Positions 46,172-54,973 of a stretch of 64,000 nucleotides of DNA are shown here, in pieces. The notes under the pieces were generated by a model that made no database searches, had not been told where the DNA came from, and saw only the letters and a program-made list of their open reading frames with translations. The position numbers and the translations under genes were made by a program. Origin of the DNA: Bacteroides sp. M10 (lineage in GTDB: Bacteria > Bacteroidota > Bacteroidia > Bacteroidales > Bacteroidaceae); assembly GCF_014334015.1 (NCBI RefSeq), contig NZ_CP060488.1:5848501-5912500 (forward strand), in the 5' to 3' direction. How positions within the stretch are numbered: position 1 is the first letter of the stretch; every line of letters begins with the position of its first letter.

Positions 46172-47629
46172 TTAATGCAATTCATATTCCGGATTCTGAA
46201 CCATATTCTCATTGTACTCCATTTCGTGGTTAGGAACAGGAAGAACGATTTTATAATAACTCCAATCAAACTCTACTGCTTCATTGGGAACTTCGCTCAA
46301 ATAATCTTCACGTATCACTTTCTTGTTATTTCTAAGTAAATCAAAGAAACGTTGTCCCTCTCCCCAGAATTCAATGCGACGCTGTTCAAGCACCAGATCC
46401 AGATTTATATCTTCATCTGCCACAGCATCCAGATCCTTACCCGTACGTGCATAAATAGGTTTCAGATACTTGCGCGTATTAGGTATATCATTCCTCTTAA
46501 TCGCAGCTTCAGCCGCATTCAGATAGAGTTCCGACAGACGGAAAACCGGAATATTGGCATCTTCATACGATTTAGAACCTTGTGCCGGATATTTCAAGCA
46601 ATAAGGTTTACTACTACTCTCCGTAGACACCATCTTACTACGAACATCATCGGAATTGTCTTTCATGTAGTCTTTCCAATACTTTTCGGTGGCTATCAGA
46701 TTATACTTGGTGCTAAGATAACCGATGGATGATTTTCCCGGACTATCAGTTGTCAGATTCACAATTTCGAACAACAGTTCACTATTGAACGGAGTAGCCC
46801 ATATCTTGGCATATTCATCATTGGTCCACAACTTATAGCCTTGTTTTTCTGCACCTTTAATAGCTTCGGCAGCCACATCGTATGCCTCTTTGTCATTCCC
46901 CATATAGAGGTAAACCCGGCTTAATAATGTCATTGCCGCCCATTTATTGATTTTACCCTCTTTCTTTACCGAACGAAGCAGCTTCACCGCATCTGTCAGG
47001 TCGTCTGTGATGGCCTTATAACATTGGGCAGTCGTATTGCGGGAAGGTTTGATATTCTTATCTTCTACCACTTTATCAATGATGGGCACAGCCAATGATG
47101 CCCCGTTATCTTTTAGATAAGGATACCCGTAAATACGTGTCATATCGAACAGCAACAAGGCACGTATTGCCAAAGCCTCTCCTTTCAAGTCATTATAATA
47201 CTCCTGCTCTGTCAGCTTCTCCAGTTTCGGAGTTGTAATTTCCCGATCGGGAACAAGCTTTATCTTTTCAATATCCCTGAATAAAATGTTCAGGTTCTTA
47301 CCAATACCGTAGTACATTCCCCAGAAGCCACTAGGTCCATTCGTCTTATTATACTTGAATGTATAGAAACTGACATTGGTGCTGGAAGACTTATAAGATT
47401 TCATGTCATCTCCCCTCAAATCACCATAACAGAACATATCTGCTCCATAATAACTGGATGACTGCATACTGCTGTATGCACCGTTCAGCACAAATTCAAA
47501 ATCTCTTAATTCGGTCAATGAACCATCGGTTTCTATAGCTGTGGAAGATTGCAAATCCAACCAGTCATTTCCGCAACTACTCAATAAGGTTGCAAAGACA
47601 CCTAAAGCTATATATTTTATCTTTTTCAT
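46172..47629 (-). CDS. SusD/RagB family nutrient-binding lipoprotein (metallophosphoesterase locus)
   Basis: A 485-aa SusD homologue: lipobox Cys 19 (VFATLLSSC), WLDLQSSTAIETDGSLTELRDFE, LRALLLFDMTRIYG and TPR-like helices, FRLSELYLNAAEAAIKRND, and EQRRIEFWGEGQRFFDLLRNNK. The helix content and C-terminal VPNHEMEYNENMVQNPEY are typical. It follows the SusC gene by 26 bp and precedes two phosphoesterase genes by 24 bp, so the ligand is perhaps a phosphorylated compound; that is inference from the operon. Confidence 0.95.
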   Translation of the reverse strand: MKKIKYIALGVFATLLSSCGNDWLDLQSSTAIETDGSLTELRDFEFVLNGAYSSMQSSSYYGADMFCYGDLRGDDMKSYKSSSTNVSFYTFKYNKTNGPSGFWGMYYGIGKNLNILFRDIEKIKLVPDREITTPKLEKLTEQEYYNDLKGEALAIRALLLFDMTRIYGYPYLKDNGASLAVPIIDKVVEDKNIKPSRNTTAQCYKAITDDLTDAVKLLRSVKKEGKINKWAAMTLLSRVYLYMGNDKEAYDVAAEAIKGAEKQGYKLWTNDEYAKIWATPFNSELLFEIVNLTTDSPGKSSIGYLSTKYNLIATEKYWKDYMKDNSDDVRSKMVSTESSSKPYCLKYPAQGSKSYEDANIPVFRLSELYLNAAEAAIKRNDIPNTRKYLKPIYARTGKDLDAVADEDINLDLVLEQRRIEFWGEGQRFFDLLRNNKKVIREDYLSEVPNEAVEFDWSYYKIVLPVPNHEMEYNENMVQNPEYELH

Positions 47630-47655
47630 ACTTATTCATTTATAGATTAATGCAC

Positions 47656-50600
47656 TTAGAATTTCACTTCCAAACCGAATGTATAAGTTCTCATCGGAGG
47701 AGTATCCCAACTAGGTGATGAACCCGATTCGGGGTCAATATAATCGTATGCCGCCCAAGTTAACAGGTTATTGCCCGATGCATACAGGCGTATATTGTCT
47801 ATACCCACTTTTCGGGTCCATGTCTTCGGCAGTGTAAAACCGAAAGTCAGATTCTTCAGACGAACATAATCTCCACTGTATAAACGACGTGTGGTAGCAT
47901 AATCGGTCATGGAAATTGATCTACCGACTACAAAACGTTCGATACTCGTTTCATCCCCCTCCTTCTGCCAGCGTTTCCGGTAATAAATAGGAATATTCAG
48001 TGTTCCGTCGCCACCATGTTCCAGTTTGCTTGCCGAACCATCATAGTTCCATGCTCCAAAAGAGAAATTCACGTTAAAATTCAGATCAAACCACTTATAG
48101 GAGATGCTGTTACCGAGTCCACCGGTGATAGTAGGATCGGCACATTGCAGTATCACTTTTTCCGCACTACGCGGATCTTTAGTAGTTTCTTTGTTCAGAT
48201 TTCCATTTTCATCTGTCGTATTCTTATAGAACATCGGCTCACCGTCTGCCGGGTCGATGCCTGCAAATTCAATCATATAATAGGTAGAATAGGGCAAACC
48301 TACCTTATGAATAGATGTTCCGCTGGTTACTTGTTTCAAATCTCCGTCCAACTTCAGGATTTTATTGGAATTATGTCCCAGATTCAAACTTGTGCTCCAA
48401 CGAAAATCTTTTGTCTCGATATTAGTTGAACGAATTTCCAATTCATATCCCTTGTTTTGTAATTTACCAATGTTGGCAAGATAACTTGAGAAACCTGTTG
48501 CAAGAGATAATGGCCGGCTGTAAAGCAGATTTTTCGTTGTACGGACATAATATTCAAATGTAACATTCAGTCTGTTGTCGAAGAATCCCAGGTCGATACC
48601 GGAGTTGAAGTTGTAGTTGGTTTCCCAAGTCAGTTCCTTGTTTTCCAGTTGCGACTGCGTGATACCCGGATTATCGTTATAATTACTGGTCAGACTGCTC
48701 AATCCCATATATCCATAATAAGAAGACGGCAGAGTGCCGTTCACACCATAAGAAACTCTAAGTTTCAGGTCGCTTAACCAGTTCTGAAGAGGTTTCATAA
48801 AACTCTCGCTACTCACTCTCCATGCACCGGACAACGACCAGAAATTTCCCCAACGATTCTCTCTCGCCAATCGCGAACTTCCGTCTGTTCTCCAACTCGC
48901 TCCCAGATAGTATTTGTTGTCATAATCATAGTTGGCACGCGTAATATAAGAAACAATACGCGTCGTACTGTTAGAACCTCCCATACTCTGATACACTACA
49001 CCATTGTTGACTTCCGGTTTATCCCAGCGTGCAAAATTAGAGATAGTAGTTCCCAATCCATCCGACTCCTTACTGTTGATTTCATAACCAACCAAAAGGT
49101 CCAGATTGTGTTTTTTCTTGATCTTTGTCTGATAAGTCAGAATATTAGACCATGTCATATTGGTAATATCATTATAATCTTTGCTGAAACGTCCGTTATC
49201 ATCGTCACCGTCACTGGTACGCGGGTCTTTCCATGCACGAGACTTGTTCATCACAAAATCATAGCTGAATGTAGACGCAAACTTGATTCCTTTCCAAATG
49301 TCGAATGATGCATATACGGTATTGAAAGAACGAGTCGCATATTCTCTCTTAAAATTATAAGAATTTGATAACATCGGGTTACGGTCATCCAATTTGATTA
49401 ATGCACGGTTCCAGGTGCCGTCTTCATTCCATATAGGGTCAGACGGTGTGGCTCCATTACGCGTACCGTAAATTGGAGAAGTATACGATGTACCCTCCGA
49501 ATAAGTATCCTGATTCACTTTGGAGAACTGTATCTTTGCACCGATATTCATCCATTTAGCCATCTGATAGTCTACATTCAAACGTGCAGAAATACGTTCC
49601 AGACCGGAGTTTATCGTAACACCATCCTGCTTCATATAGCCGATAGATGTATAGTATTTAATCTTTTCCTGTCCGCCGGAAGCCGAAAACTCGTAATTTT
49701 GGTGACTACCGTTACGGAACAGATAATCATCCCAATTCACAAAACCACACCAAGGGATCGGTGCATACTGGTCAATATTTGAATCGGCATAAGCCCATGC
49801 TTCATTCTCGGTCATCCCCTGATGAAGTCCTACCTCATCATCGGTCTTACCGCTATAAGTTAAAGCATAATTCCGAAGCCCCTCGTGGATCAGGTTACGA
49901 CGTTCCTGTCCGCCCATCAATTCGCGGAAAGGCATGGCAAAATTAGAGAATCCCCAATCCGATTTCAATTTAAAGACCGGTTTACCTGCTTTTCCTTGTT
50001 TCGTGGTAATAATGACAACGCCATTCGCTGCACGTGAACCATAAAGTGAAGCAGCAGCGGCATCCTTGATAACAGTGATGCTTTCAATATCCGATGTATT
50101 CAAAGTAGACATTACATCCAAACCAGAATCACTACCGGATGCACCAATATTACCCGACAATACGGGAACACCATCCACTACATACAGCGGAGAATTGGAG
50201 GCATTGAACGAACCCATACCACGGATACGGATGGACGTTGACGAACCCGGTATACCCGAACCGGTATTTACACTGACACCGGGAGCCGCCCCCTCCAACA
50301 TCTGTTGGAAAGATACATTAGGCACATCTTTCACAGCATCTGTCTTTACGATACTGGCAGAACCTGCATAAGCCGATTTCTTGAAAGTACCATATCCCGT
50401 TACAATCACTTCGTCCAACAGGTTATTATCCACTTTCAGGATTATGCTCATCGGCTTGCCGGGAGTTGCAACGACTTCCTGTGACGTATAACCGATATAA
50501 GAAACCATCAGAGTCACTTTCTTGTCTGTAACTTCCAGATGGAAATTACCATCCATATCAGTCATCATACCGTTAGTTGTACCTTTCACAATGACATTAG

Positions 50601-51033
50601 CTCCGATTATCGGCTCTCCACTATCTTCAATTACTTTCCCTGTAATCGTATATTTCTCACGTGCAACAGTTTCCGTCCTAACGGGTTCAGCCTTACGGAT
50701 GGCAATTACTCCATCATGAACCGTATAAGTCAGTCCGCTATTTCGCAGGCATTTGTTTAGCACTTCAGAAATCAGTTCATTCTTCACATCCAGATTTTCC
50801 ACTCTGACTTTCTTCGCATCATTTGTGCTGTAGATAAAGGTAAAGTCCGTTTGTTTCTGAATTTCCCAAAGAACTTCATTCAGTGTTACATTTCTGAATT
50901 TGGCTGTAACCGTGGTCTGTGCGAATACAGATGCGCGCATCAGCCCTGAAGTCGTAATACAGAGAAAAAGGAACATCATACAAAGACGTTTTCCATATTT
51001 CCCAAATCTGGCAACATTACGTAGTTTTTCCAT
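47656..51033 (-). CDS. SusC/RagA family TonB-linked transporter with STN signalling domain
   Basis: A 1125-aa transporter: N-terminal signal region, an STN (secretin/TonB N-terminal) domain at about residues 40-115 (TVTAKFRNVTLNEVLWEIQKQTDFTFIYSTND), CarboxypepD_reg-like domain (ITGKVIEDSGEPIIGANVIVKGTTNGMMTDMDGNF), a plug with DEVIVTGYGTFKKSAYAGSASI and SPLYVVDGVPVLSGN, and the barrel ending in FGLEVKF. The STN domain is what touches FecR-type anti-sigma factors in the periplasm, and a FecR gene lies 10 bp upstream, so this transporter likely signals its own ligand to the ECF sigma factor. Confidence 0.96.
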   Translation of the reverse strand: MEKLRNVARFGKYGKRLCMMFLFLCITTSGLMRASVFAQTTVTAKFRNVTLNEVLWEIQKQTDFTFIYSTNDAKKVRVENLDVKNELISEVLNKCLRNSGLTYTVHDGVIAIRKAEPVRTETVAREKYTITGKVIEDSGEPIIGANVIVKGTTNGMMTDMDGNFHLEVTDKKVTLMVSYIGYTSQEVVATPGKPMSIILKVDNNLLDEVIVTGYGTFKKSAYAGSASIVKTDAVKDVPNVSFQQMLEGAAPGVSVNTGSGIPGSSTSIRIRGMGSFNASNSPLYVVDGVPVLSGNIGASGSDSGLDVMSTLNTSDIESITVIKDAAAASLYGSRAANGVVIITTKQGKAGKPVFKLKSDWGFSNFAMPFRELMGGQERRNLIHEGLRNYALTYSGKTDDEVGLHQGMTENEAWAYADSNIDQYAPIPWCGFVNWDDYLFRNGSHQNYEFSASGGQEKIKYYTSIGYMKQDGVTINSGLERISARLNVDYQMAKWMNIGAKIQFSKVNQDTYSEGTSYTSPIYGTRNGATPSDPIWNEDGTWNRALIKLDDRNPMLSNSYNFKREYATRSFNTVYASFDIWKGIKFASTFSYDFVMNKSRAWKDPRTSDGDDDNGRFSKDYNDITNMTWSNILTYQTKIKKKHNLDLLVGYEINSKESDGLGTTISNFARWDKPEVNNGVVYQSMGGSNSTTRIVSYITRANYDYDNKYYLGASWRTDGSSRLARENRWGNFWSLSGAWRVSSESFMKPLQNWLSDLKLRVSYGVNGTLPSSYYGYMGLSSLTSNYNDNPGITQSQLENKELTWETNYNFNSGIDLGFFDNRLNVTFEYYVRTTKNLLYSRPLSLATGFSSYLANIGKLQNKGYELEIRSTNIETKDFRWSTSLNLGHNSNKILKLDGDLKQVTSGTSIHKVGLPYSTYYMIEFAGIDPADGEPMFYKNTTDENGNLNKETTKDPRSAEKVILQCADPTITGGLGNSISYKWFDLNFNVNFSFGAWNYDGSASKLEHGGDGTLNIPIYYRKRWQKEGDETSIERFVVGRSISMTDYATTRRLYSGDYVRLKNLTFGFTLPKTWTRKVGIDNIRLYASGNNLLTWAAYDYIDPESGSSPSWDTPPMRTYTFGLEVKF

Positions 51034-51043
51034 AAAACAGGGA

Positions 51044-52213
51044 TTAATGATTAGTGAATATTTTGATAGTTTTTCCTTCTACTGTGACAGTTACTCTACC
51101 CGTTTGCTCCAACAATTTCACCAATGGGGTAATCTCATTATAGCGGTTAACATAGCAGCCGAAACGTAACTCTTTTGTCGCTTCATTCTCATAGACTACA
51201 TCCATATCATACCATCTGGCAAGAGTTTTCATGATGTCGTCCAATCGCTGATCTTTAAAATTGATCTTTCCATGTATCCATGAGGTATAAAATGCAGTAT
51301 CTACATTGCGTACATTGATCTGGTTGCTGCCCGGAGTAATACAAGCCTGTTCCGATGGTTTCAGAATCCGGTTACTTCCATTTTCAGTCTGTACTTTTAC
51401 CGAACCGCTGACAAGTGTAGTTTGATATTCTTCGTTTGCGTAAGCTGATATATTAAAAGTAGTTCCTAATACTTCTATTTTCATCCCTTTGGTTTGTACA
51501 ATAAAAGGCTGTCCGGTTTTGCTTACTTCGAAATAGGCCTCTCCCTCCAATTCTACCAAACGGCAATCCTGTGCAAACTGAACAGGGAAGCGGATGGAAC
51601 TCATAGAATTCAACTGTACCTTGCTTCCATCGCTCAACATCAGCTGATATTCACCACCACGAGGAACGTTTACCTTATTATATGCAAGTTTTTCGGATGT
51701 CCGGGCGGGAGCCTGCTGATAATTCAATGCGGTAGAATCCACCTGAATGACTGTACCATCTTTTTCTTTCAATTCCACGCCGGAAGTGGACTTCAAATCA
51801 ATTGCTTCTCCATTATCCAAAATAAGAACAGCTTTCTTACCACCCGGAACAATTTGTTCCGCTACTTGAGATAACGGCTGGGGTTCATTACCGCTCTTAT
51901 ATATTGCCACAGTAGCAATAGCCACCGGAAAAATGAAAATAGCAGCATATTTACATATATTCAGTATCCGATGTCTGAACCGATGGCGTTGGATTTTTCT
52001 TTGTACCCCCTCCCATCCATCCTCTGCATGGAAAGTTTGCCGCTTCTGCATATTCTGCTTTATGTTCTCTTCCTTGCAGATTTCCTGAAAAAGGCGTTCG
52101 TTTTCGGGCGATTCATCTCTCCACCGGGTCAGTTCCGCCTGTTCTTCTTCCCCGATTTCATCAGATAAGTATCTGGCAATGAGTCTTGCAATATAGAAAT
52201 GTTGGTTTATCAT
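51044..52213 (-). CDS. FecR family anti-sigma factor (DUF4974)
   Basis: A 389-aa membrane protein: cytoplasmic N-terminus with LSDEIGEEEQAELTRWRDESPENERLFQEI (the sigma-binding DUF4880-like helices), one membrane helix at about residues 88-106 (AAIFIFPVAIATVAIY), then a periplasmic FecR domain (VNVPRGGEYQLMLSDGSKVQLNSMSSIRFPVQF...LEGEAYFEV...GTTFNISAYANEE) and a DUF4974 domain at the C-terminus (INFKDQRLDDIMKTLARWYDMDVVYEN). It holds the ECF sigma factor until the SusC STN domain signals. Distance to sigma gene 85 bp, to SusC 10 bp. Confidence 0.95.
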   Translation of the reverse strand: MINQHFYIARLIARYLSDEIGEEEQAELTRWRDESPENERLFQEICKEENIKQNMQKRQTFHAEDGWEGVQRKIQRHRFRHRILNICKYAAIFIFPVAIATVAIYKSGNEPQPLSQVAEQIVPGGKKAVLILDNGEAIDLKSTSGVELKEKDGTVIQVDSTALNYQQAPARTSEKLAYNKVNVPRGGEYQLMLSDGSKVQLNSMSSIRFPVQFAQDCRLVELEGEAYFEVSKTGQPFIVQTKGMKIEVLGTTFNISAYANEEYQTTLVSGSVKVQTENGSNRILKPSEQACITPGSNQINVRNVDTAFYTSWIHGKINFKDQRLDDIMKTLARWYDMDVVYENEATKELRFGCYVNRYNEITPLVKLLEQTGRVTVTVEGKTIKIFTNH

Positions 52214-52298
52214 AATTCACATGTTTTAATCGTTGTTTATACTAAAACAGGTGAATTGAAAATCAGGGTGTATTAAAAATGATTTTTTTTAAAAGAAA

Positions 52299-52847
52299 CT
52301 ATAAAAAGTAAAAAACCAGGTAGTAATAGTCTTTCAAATATACGCGTAATTTACGGTAGGCAATCTTTTTCTGGGAGTGTACCGTTTCGCCGGAAATATT
52401 CAGTGTTTCAGCAATTTCCGGATTGCTTTTTCCCTCAAGTGCCAGTTGCATAATGCTTTTCATCTGCGGCGGTAGTTTTTCAATGGCATCCACTAATATC
52501 CGGTAACTTTCTTCTGCTATGACCTTGTCTTGGAAAAAAGAGTCTTTACTCATTTCCTGAACTTTCTGTGCATACTCGTTCATGACCTTGGTATGTTCCA
52601 GTTCATTTAAAGATTTATTGCGTACCGACGTATAGAGGAATGATTTAATCTGATGCACATACATGAAATCATCGCGCAACTGCCACAACTTCACAAAACA
52701 CTCCTGAACAATATCAGCCGCTAATGCATCATTTTCGACATACTGATTAGCAAACATACATAGAGATATGTAATATTTGTCGAATATAGAACGAAACTGA
52801 GTCTCATCAGTTAACTTAATACTAATATAGTCTGTTGTGCCAATCAC
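52299..52847 (-). CDS. ECF RNA polymerase sigma-70 factor
   Basis: A sigma-2/sigma-4 ECF protein of about 182 residues: FRSIFDKYYISLCMFANQYVENDALAADIVQECFVKLWQLRDDF is region 2, and LPPQMKSIMQLALEGKSNPEIAETLNISGETVHSQKKIAYRKLRVYLKDYY is region 4. It would direct transcription of the SusCD genes when released by FecR. The frame is open to an ATG at 52901, but a near-perfect promoter (TTTG, 20 bp, TATATTTG; 52867-52898) lies between them, so a GTG at 52845-52847 is the more likely start. Confidence 0.88.
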   Translation of the reverse strand: MIGTTDYISIKLTDETQFRSIFDKYYISLCMFANQYVENDALAADIVQECFVKLWQLRDDFMYVHQIKSFLYTSVRNKSLNELEHTKVMNEYAQKVQEMSKDSFFQDKVIAEESYRILVDAIEKLPPQMKSIMQLALEGKSNPEIAETLNISGETVHSQKKIAYRKLRVYLKDYYYLVFYFL

Positions 52848-52866
52848 GTATTCTTTATTTTGGTTA

Positions 52867-52898
52867 CAAATATACCATTTGAAAATTATGTAACCAAA
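52867..52898 (-). promoter_or_regulatory. Promoter of the ECF-sigma/FecR/SusCD operon
   Basis: TTTG (52898-52895), 20 bp, TATATTTG (52874-52867) on the minus strand; part of the region is in an imperfect inverted repeat GGTTAC...GTAACC. It starts immediately after the response regulator gene and is the best match to the consensus in this locus. Confidence 0.75.
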
Positions 52899-52911
52899 CA
52901 AAAATGAAAAA

Positions 52912-53628
52912 TCACAATCTTTGTTTCATTACAAAACCCTCAAAGAAGTCGTCCCGGTAACTATTACCGATAGCAATTTCATACGATTTTATAAATATAT
53001 CATTATTGTCAAATGACTCGATGTGATCGGTATTAACAATATAGGATTTATTCACCCGCAAAAAAATAGATTTTGGTAATAAATCGAATATGGCTTTCAG
53101 GCTCATGCGAGTAATGATACGCTGGTCGTTCAGTTGAAGAATGACGTAATCTTTCAATCCCTCAATAAAGAGAATATCGGAGAAATTCACCTTGAAATAC
53201 CGGCGCTCTGCCTTTACGAAGAAATATTCAGCGGCAACAATCGTTTCAATAGCTTCTTTCTCTTCTTTCAATAATAGAGAATGATAGGATAACGCTTTAT
53301 CCACCGCCTTTTGAAAACGTTCCGCTTCGACGGGCTTAATCAAATAGTCGATTGCATCTACTTCATAGCTATCCAGCGCATATTCTGTATAGGCTGTGGT
53401 GAAAATAACCAGTGTTTTTTTGGAAATCGTACGGGCAAACTCTATTCCTGTAATCCCAGGCATCTGAATATCCAGAAAAACCAGATCGACTCCCTGCTGC
53501 TCCATAAAGTCGGAAGCAGTTGCAGCACTATTAAAGCTGCCTATCAACTGGAGATTATCGGATTCTTCTATCAATAACTTCATGGCCTCACGTGCCAAGG
53601 GTTCATCATCTACAATGATACAATTCAT
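52912..53628 (-). CDS. LytTR family response regulator
   Basis: A 238-aa regulator: receiver domain (residues 1-120) with CIIVDDEPLAREA, phospho-Asp in LVFLDIQMPG and KPVEAERFQ, then a LytTR DNA-binding domain (residues about 135-238) with FFVKAERRYFKVNFSDILFIEGLKDYVILQLNDQRIITRMSLKAI...FLRVNKSYIVN. Upstream (minus strand) it is now preceded by an IS4-family element; before that insertion its ATG overlapped the stop of the second kinase gene. It is likely to regulate the ECF-FecR-SusCD genes or the TonB receptor gene; neither is shown. Confidence 0.94.
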   Translation of the reverse strand: MNCIIVDDEPLAREAMKLLIEESDNLQLIGSFNSAATASDFMEQQGVDLVFLDIQMPGITGIEFARTISKKTLVIFTTAYTEYALDSYEVDAIDYLIKPVEAERFQKAVDKALSYHSLLLKEEKEAIETIVAAEYFFVKAERRYFKVNFSDILFIEGLKDYVILQLNDQRIITRMSLKAIFDLLPKSIFLRVNKSYIVNTDHIESFDNNDIFIKSYEIAIGNSYRDDFFEGFVMKQRL

Positions 53629-53639
53629 AATGTTATACT
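53629..53639. repeat. IS target-site duplication, left copy
   Basis: AATGTTATACT, 11 bp, identical to 54974-54984, directly flanking the IS; the length suits IS4-family elements. Confidence 0.88.
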
Positions 53640-54973
53640 AGTAGTGGTGCGATAAAAATCTCACCATCGTTATTAAAATATTAATATTTAATCAAATACA
53701 AGCGTTCATTGATTTTTTGATTTGAAAATGATTTATTAGTCTTGTTGTTCCAAGTCATCAAGATTATGAATCAGGGTAAATATGTGTTCTCCCAAATTAT
53801 CGAGTTTATACCGCGCTACCAATTCGATAAACTTGTGCGCCAATATAAAGGAGACTGGCACGTCAAGAGTCTCAACAGTTACAATCACCTACTTTATCTG
53901 CTTTTCGGGCAGTTGACAGGCTGTGACTCCCTTCGAGACATCTGCTTATGCCTGGAAGTCCACTCCAAGATACTTTATCATCTCGGTTTTCGTAAGACAG
54001 TAAACCACACATCGTTGTCGCGAGCTAACGAGAAGCGGGATTATCGTATATTTGAAGGTCTTGGCATCTGCCTCATGGAAATAGTAAGACCCATGTACTC
54101 AAAGATGAAGCTATCCGAAATAACCATAGACAATGTAATCTATGCATTAGACTCCACGACTATATCCACCAGCATAAAACTTGCCGCTTGGGCTTTAGGC
54201 AAATACAGCAAAGGGGCTGTCAAGATGCACACACTGCTTGATTTGCGGGGTAGCATCCCTACCAATATCCATATAACCGATGGCAAATGGCATGACAGTA
54301 ACGAACTGGATGTACTCATTCCTGAACCGTATGCTTTTTATGTCATGGACAAGGCTTATGTTGATTTTGAGGCGCTCTTCAGGTTTCATCAAGCTCAATC
54401 GTTCTGGGTTTCTCGCCCCAAGGAGAACATGAAGTTCAAGACTATTGAGCAGATGGAAACCCCGGATGCAGAGTCAGGCATCATCGAAGATGCACGTATC
54501 AGAGTGACTGGTTATAAATCGAGTAAACTATATCCTGAGGATATGAGGTTCGTTCGTGTTTATGACCCTGTCAATGACACCATTGTAGATTTTATATCCA
54601 ATAACTTTGAAGTCAGCGCATTGGAGATAACAAACATTTACCGCCATAGATGGGATATTGAAGTATTCTTCAAATGGATTAAGCAGAACATTGTCGTCAA
54701 GACTCTTTGGGGGTATTCCGAAAATGCTGTCAAAGTCCATCTTTGGGTTGCCATCATATCCTATCTGATTGTTGCACGAATCAAGACTGAGTATAACAGT
54801 CCTTATTCTATCACAGAAGTGGCGACCCTCATACGAATATCTGCTTTGGAGAAAACAGAGTTATGCACTCTGGTAGTCAAACAAGACGTATCAATCATTT
54901 CAAACCAAAATGTCAAAGAACTCTCCTTATTTGAGGATATTTAAAACCCGTGCGATTTTATCGCACCAGTAGT
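53640..54973 (+). mobile_element. IS4-family insertion sequence, complete, 1334 bp
   Basis: Ends: left AGTAGTGGTGCGATAAAA, right (reverse complement) ACTACTGGTGCGATAAAA, 16 of 18 bases identical. An 11-bp target duplication (AATGTTATACT) flanks both ends. It contains one intact transposase gene. It lies opposite in orientation to the two-component operon it interrupts. Confidence 0.9.
53766..54944 (+). CDS. IS4 family transposase
   Basis: A 392-aa transposase from ATG 53766 (the frame is also open 8 codons upstream to a TTG). N-terminal DUF4372 region (YVFSQIIEFIPRYQFDKLVRQYKGDWHVKSLNSYNHLLYLLFGQLTGCDSLRDI), then the DDE core: first Asp in YALDSTTIS, second Asp in YVMDKAYVDF, and the Y-x2-R-x3-E-x6-K signature YRHRWDIEVFFKWIK with the catalytic Glu. 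It appears intact, so the element may still move. Confidence 0.96.
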   Translation: MNQGKYVFSQIIEFIPRYQFDKLVRQYKGDWHVKSLNSYNHLLYLLFGQLTGCDSLRDICLCLEVHSKILYHLGFRKTVNHTSLSRANEKRDYRIFEGLGICLMEIVRPMYSKMKLSEITIDNVIYALDSTTISTSIKLAAWALGKYSKGAVKMHTLLDLRGSIPTNIHITDGKWHDSNELDVLIPEPYAFYVMDKAYVDFEALFRFHQAQSFWVSRPKENMKFKTIEQMETPDAESGIIEDARIRVTGYKSSKLYPEDMRFVRVYDPVNDTIVDFISNNFEVSALEITNIYRHRWDIEVFFKWIKQNIVVKTLWGYSENAVKVHLWVAIISYLIVARIKTEYNSPYSITEVATLIRISALEKTELCTLVVKQDVSIISNQNVKELSLFEDI

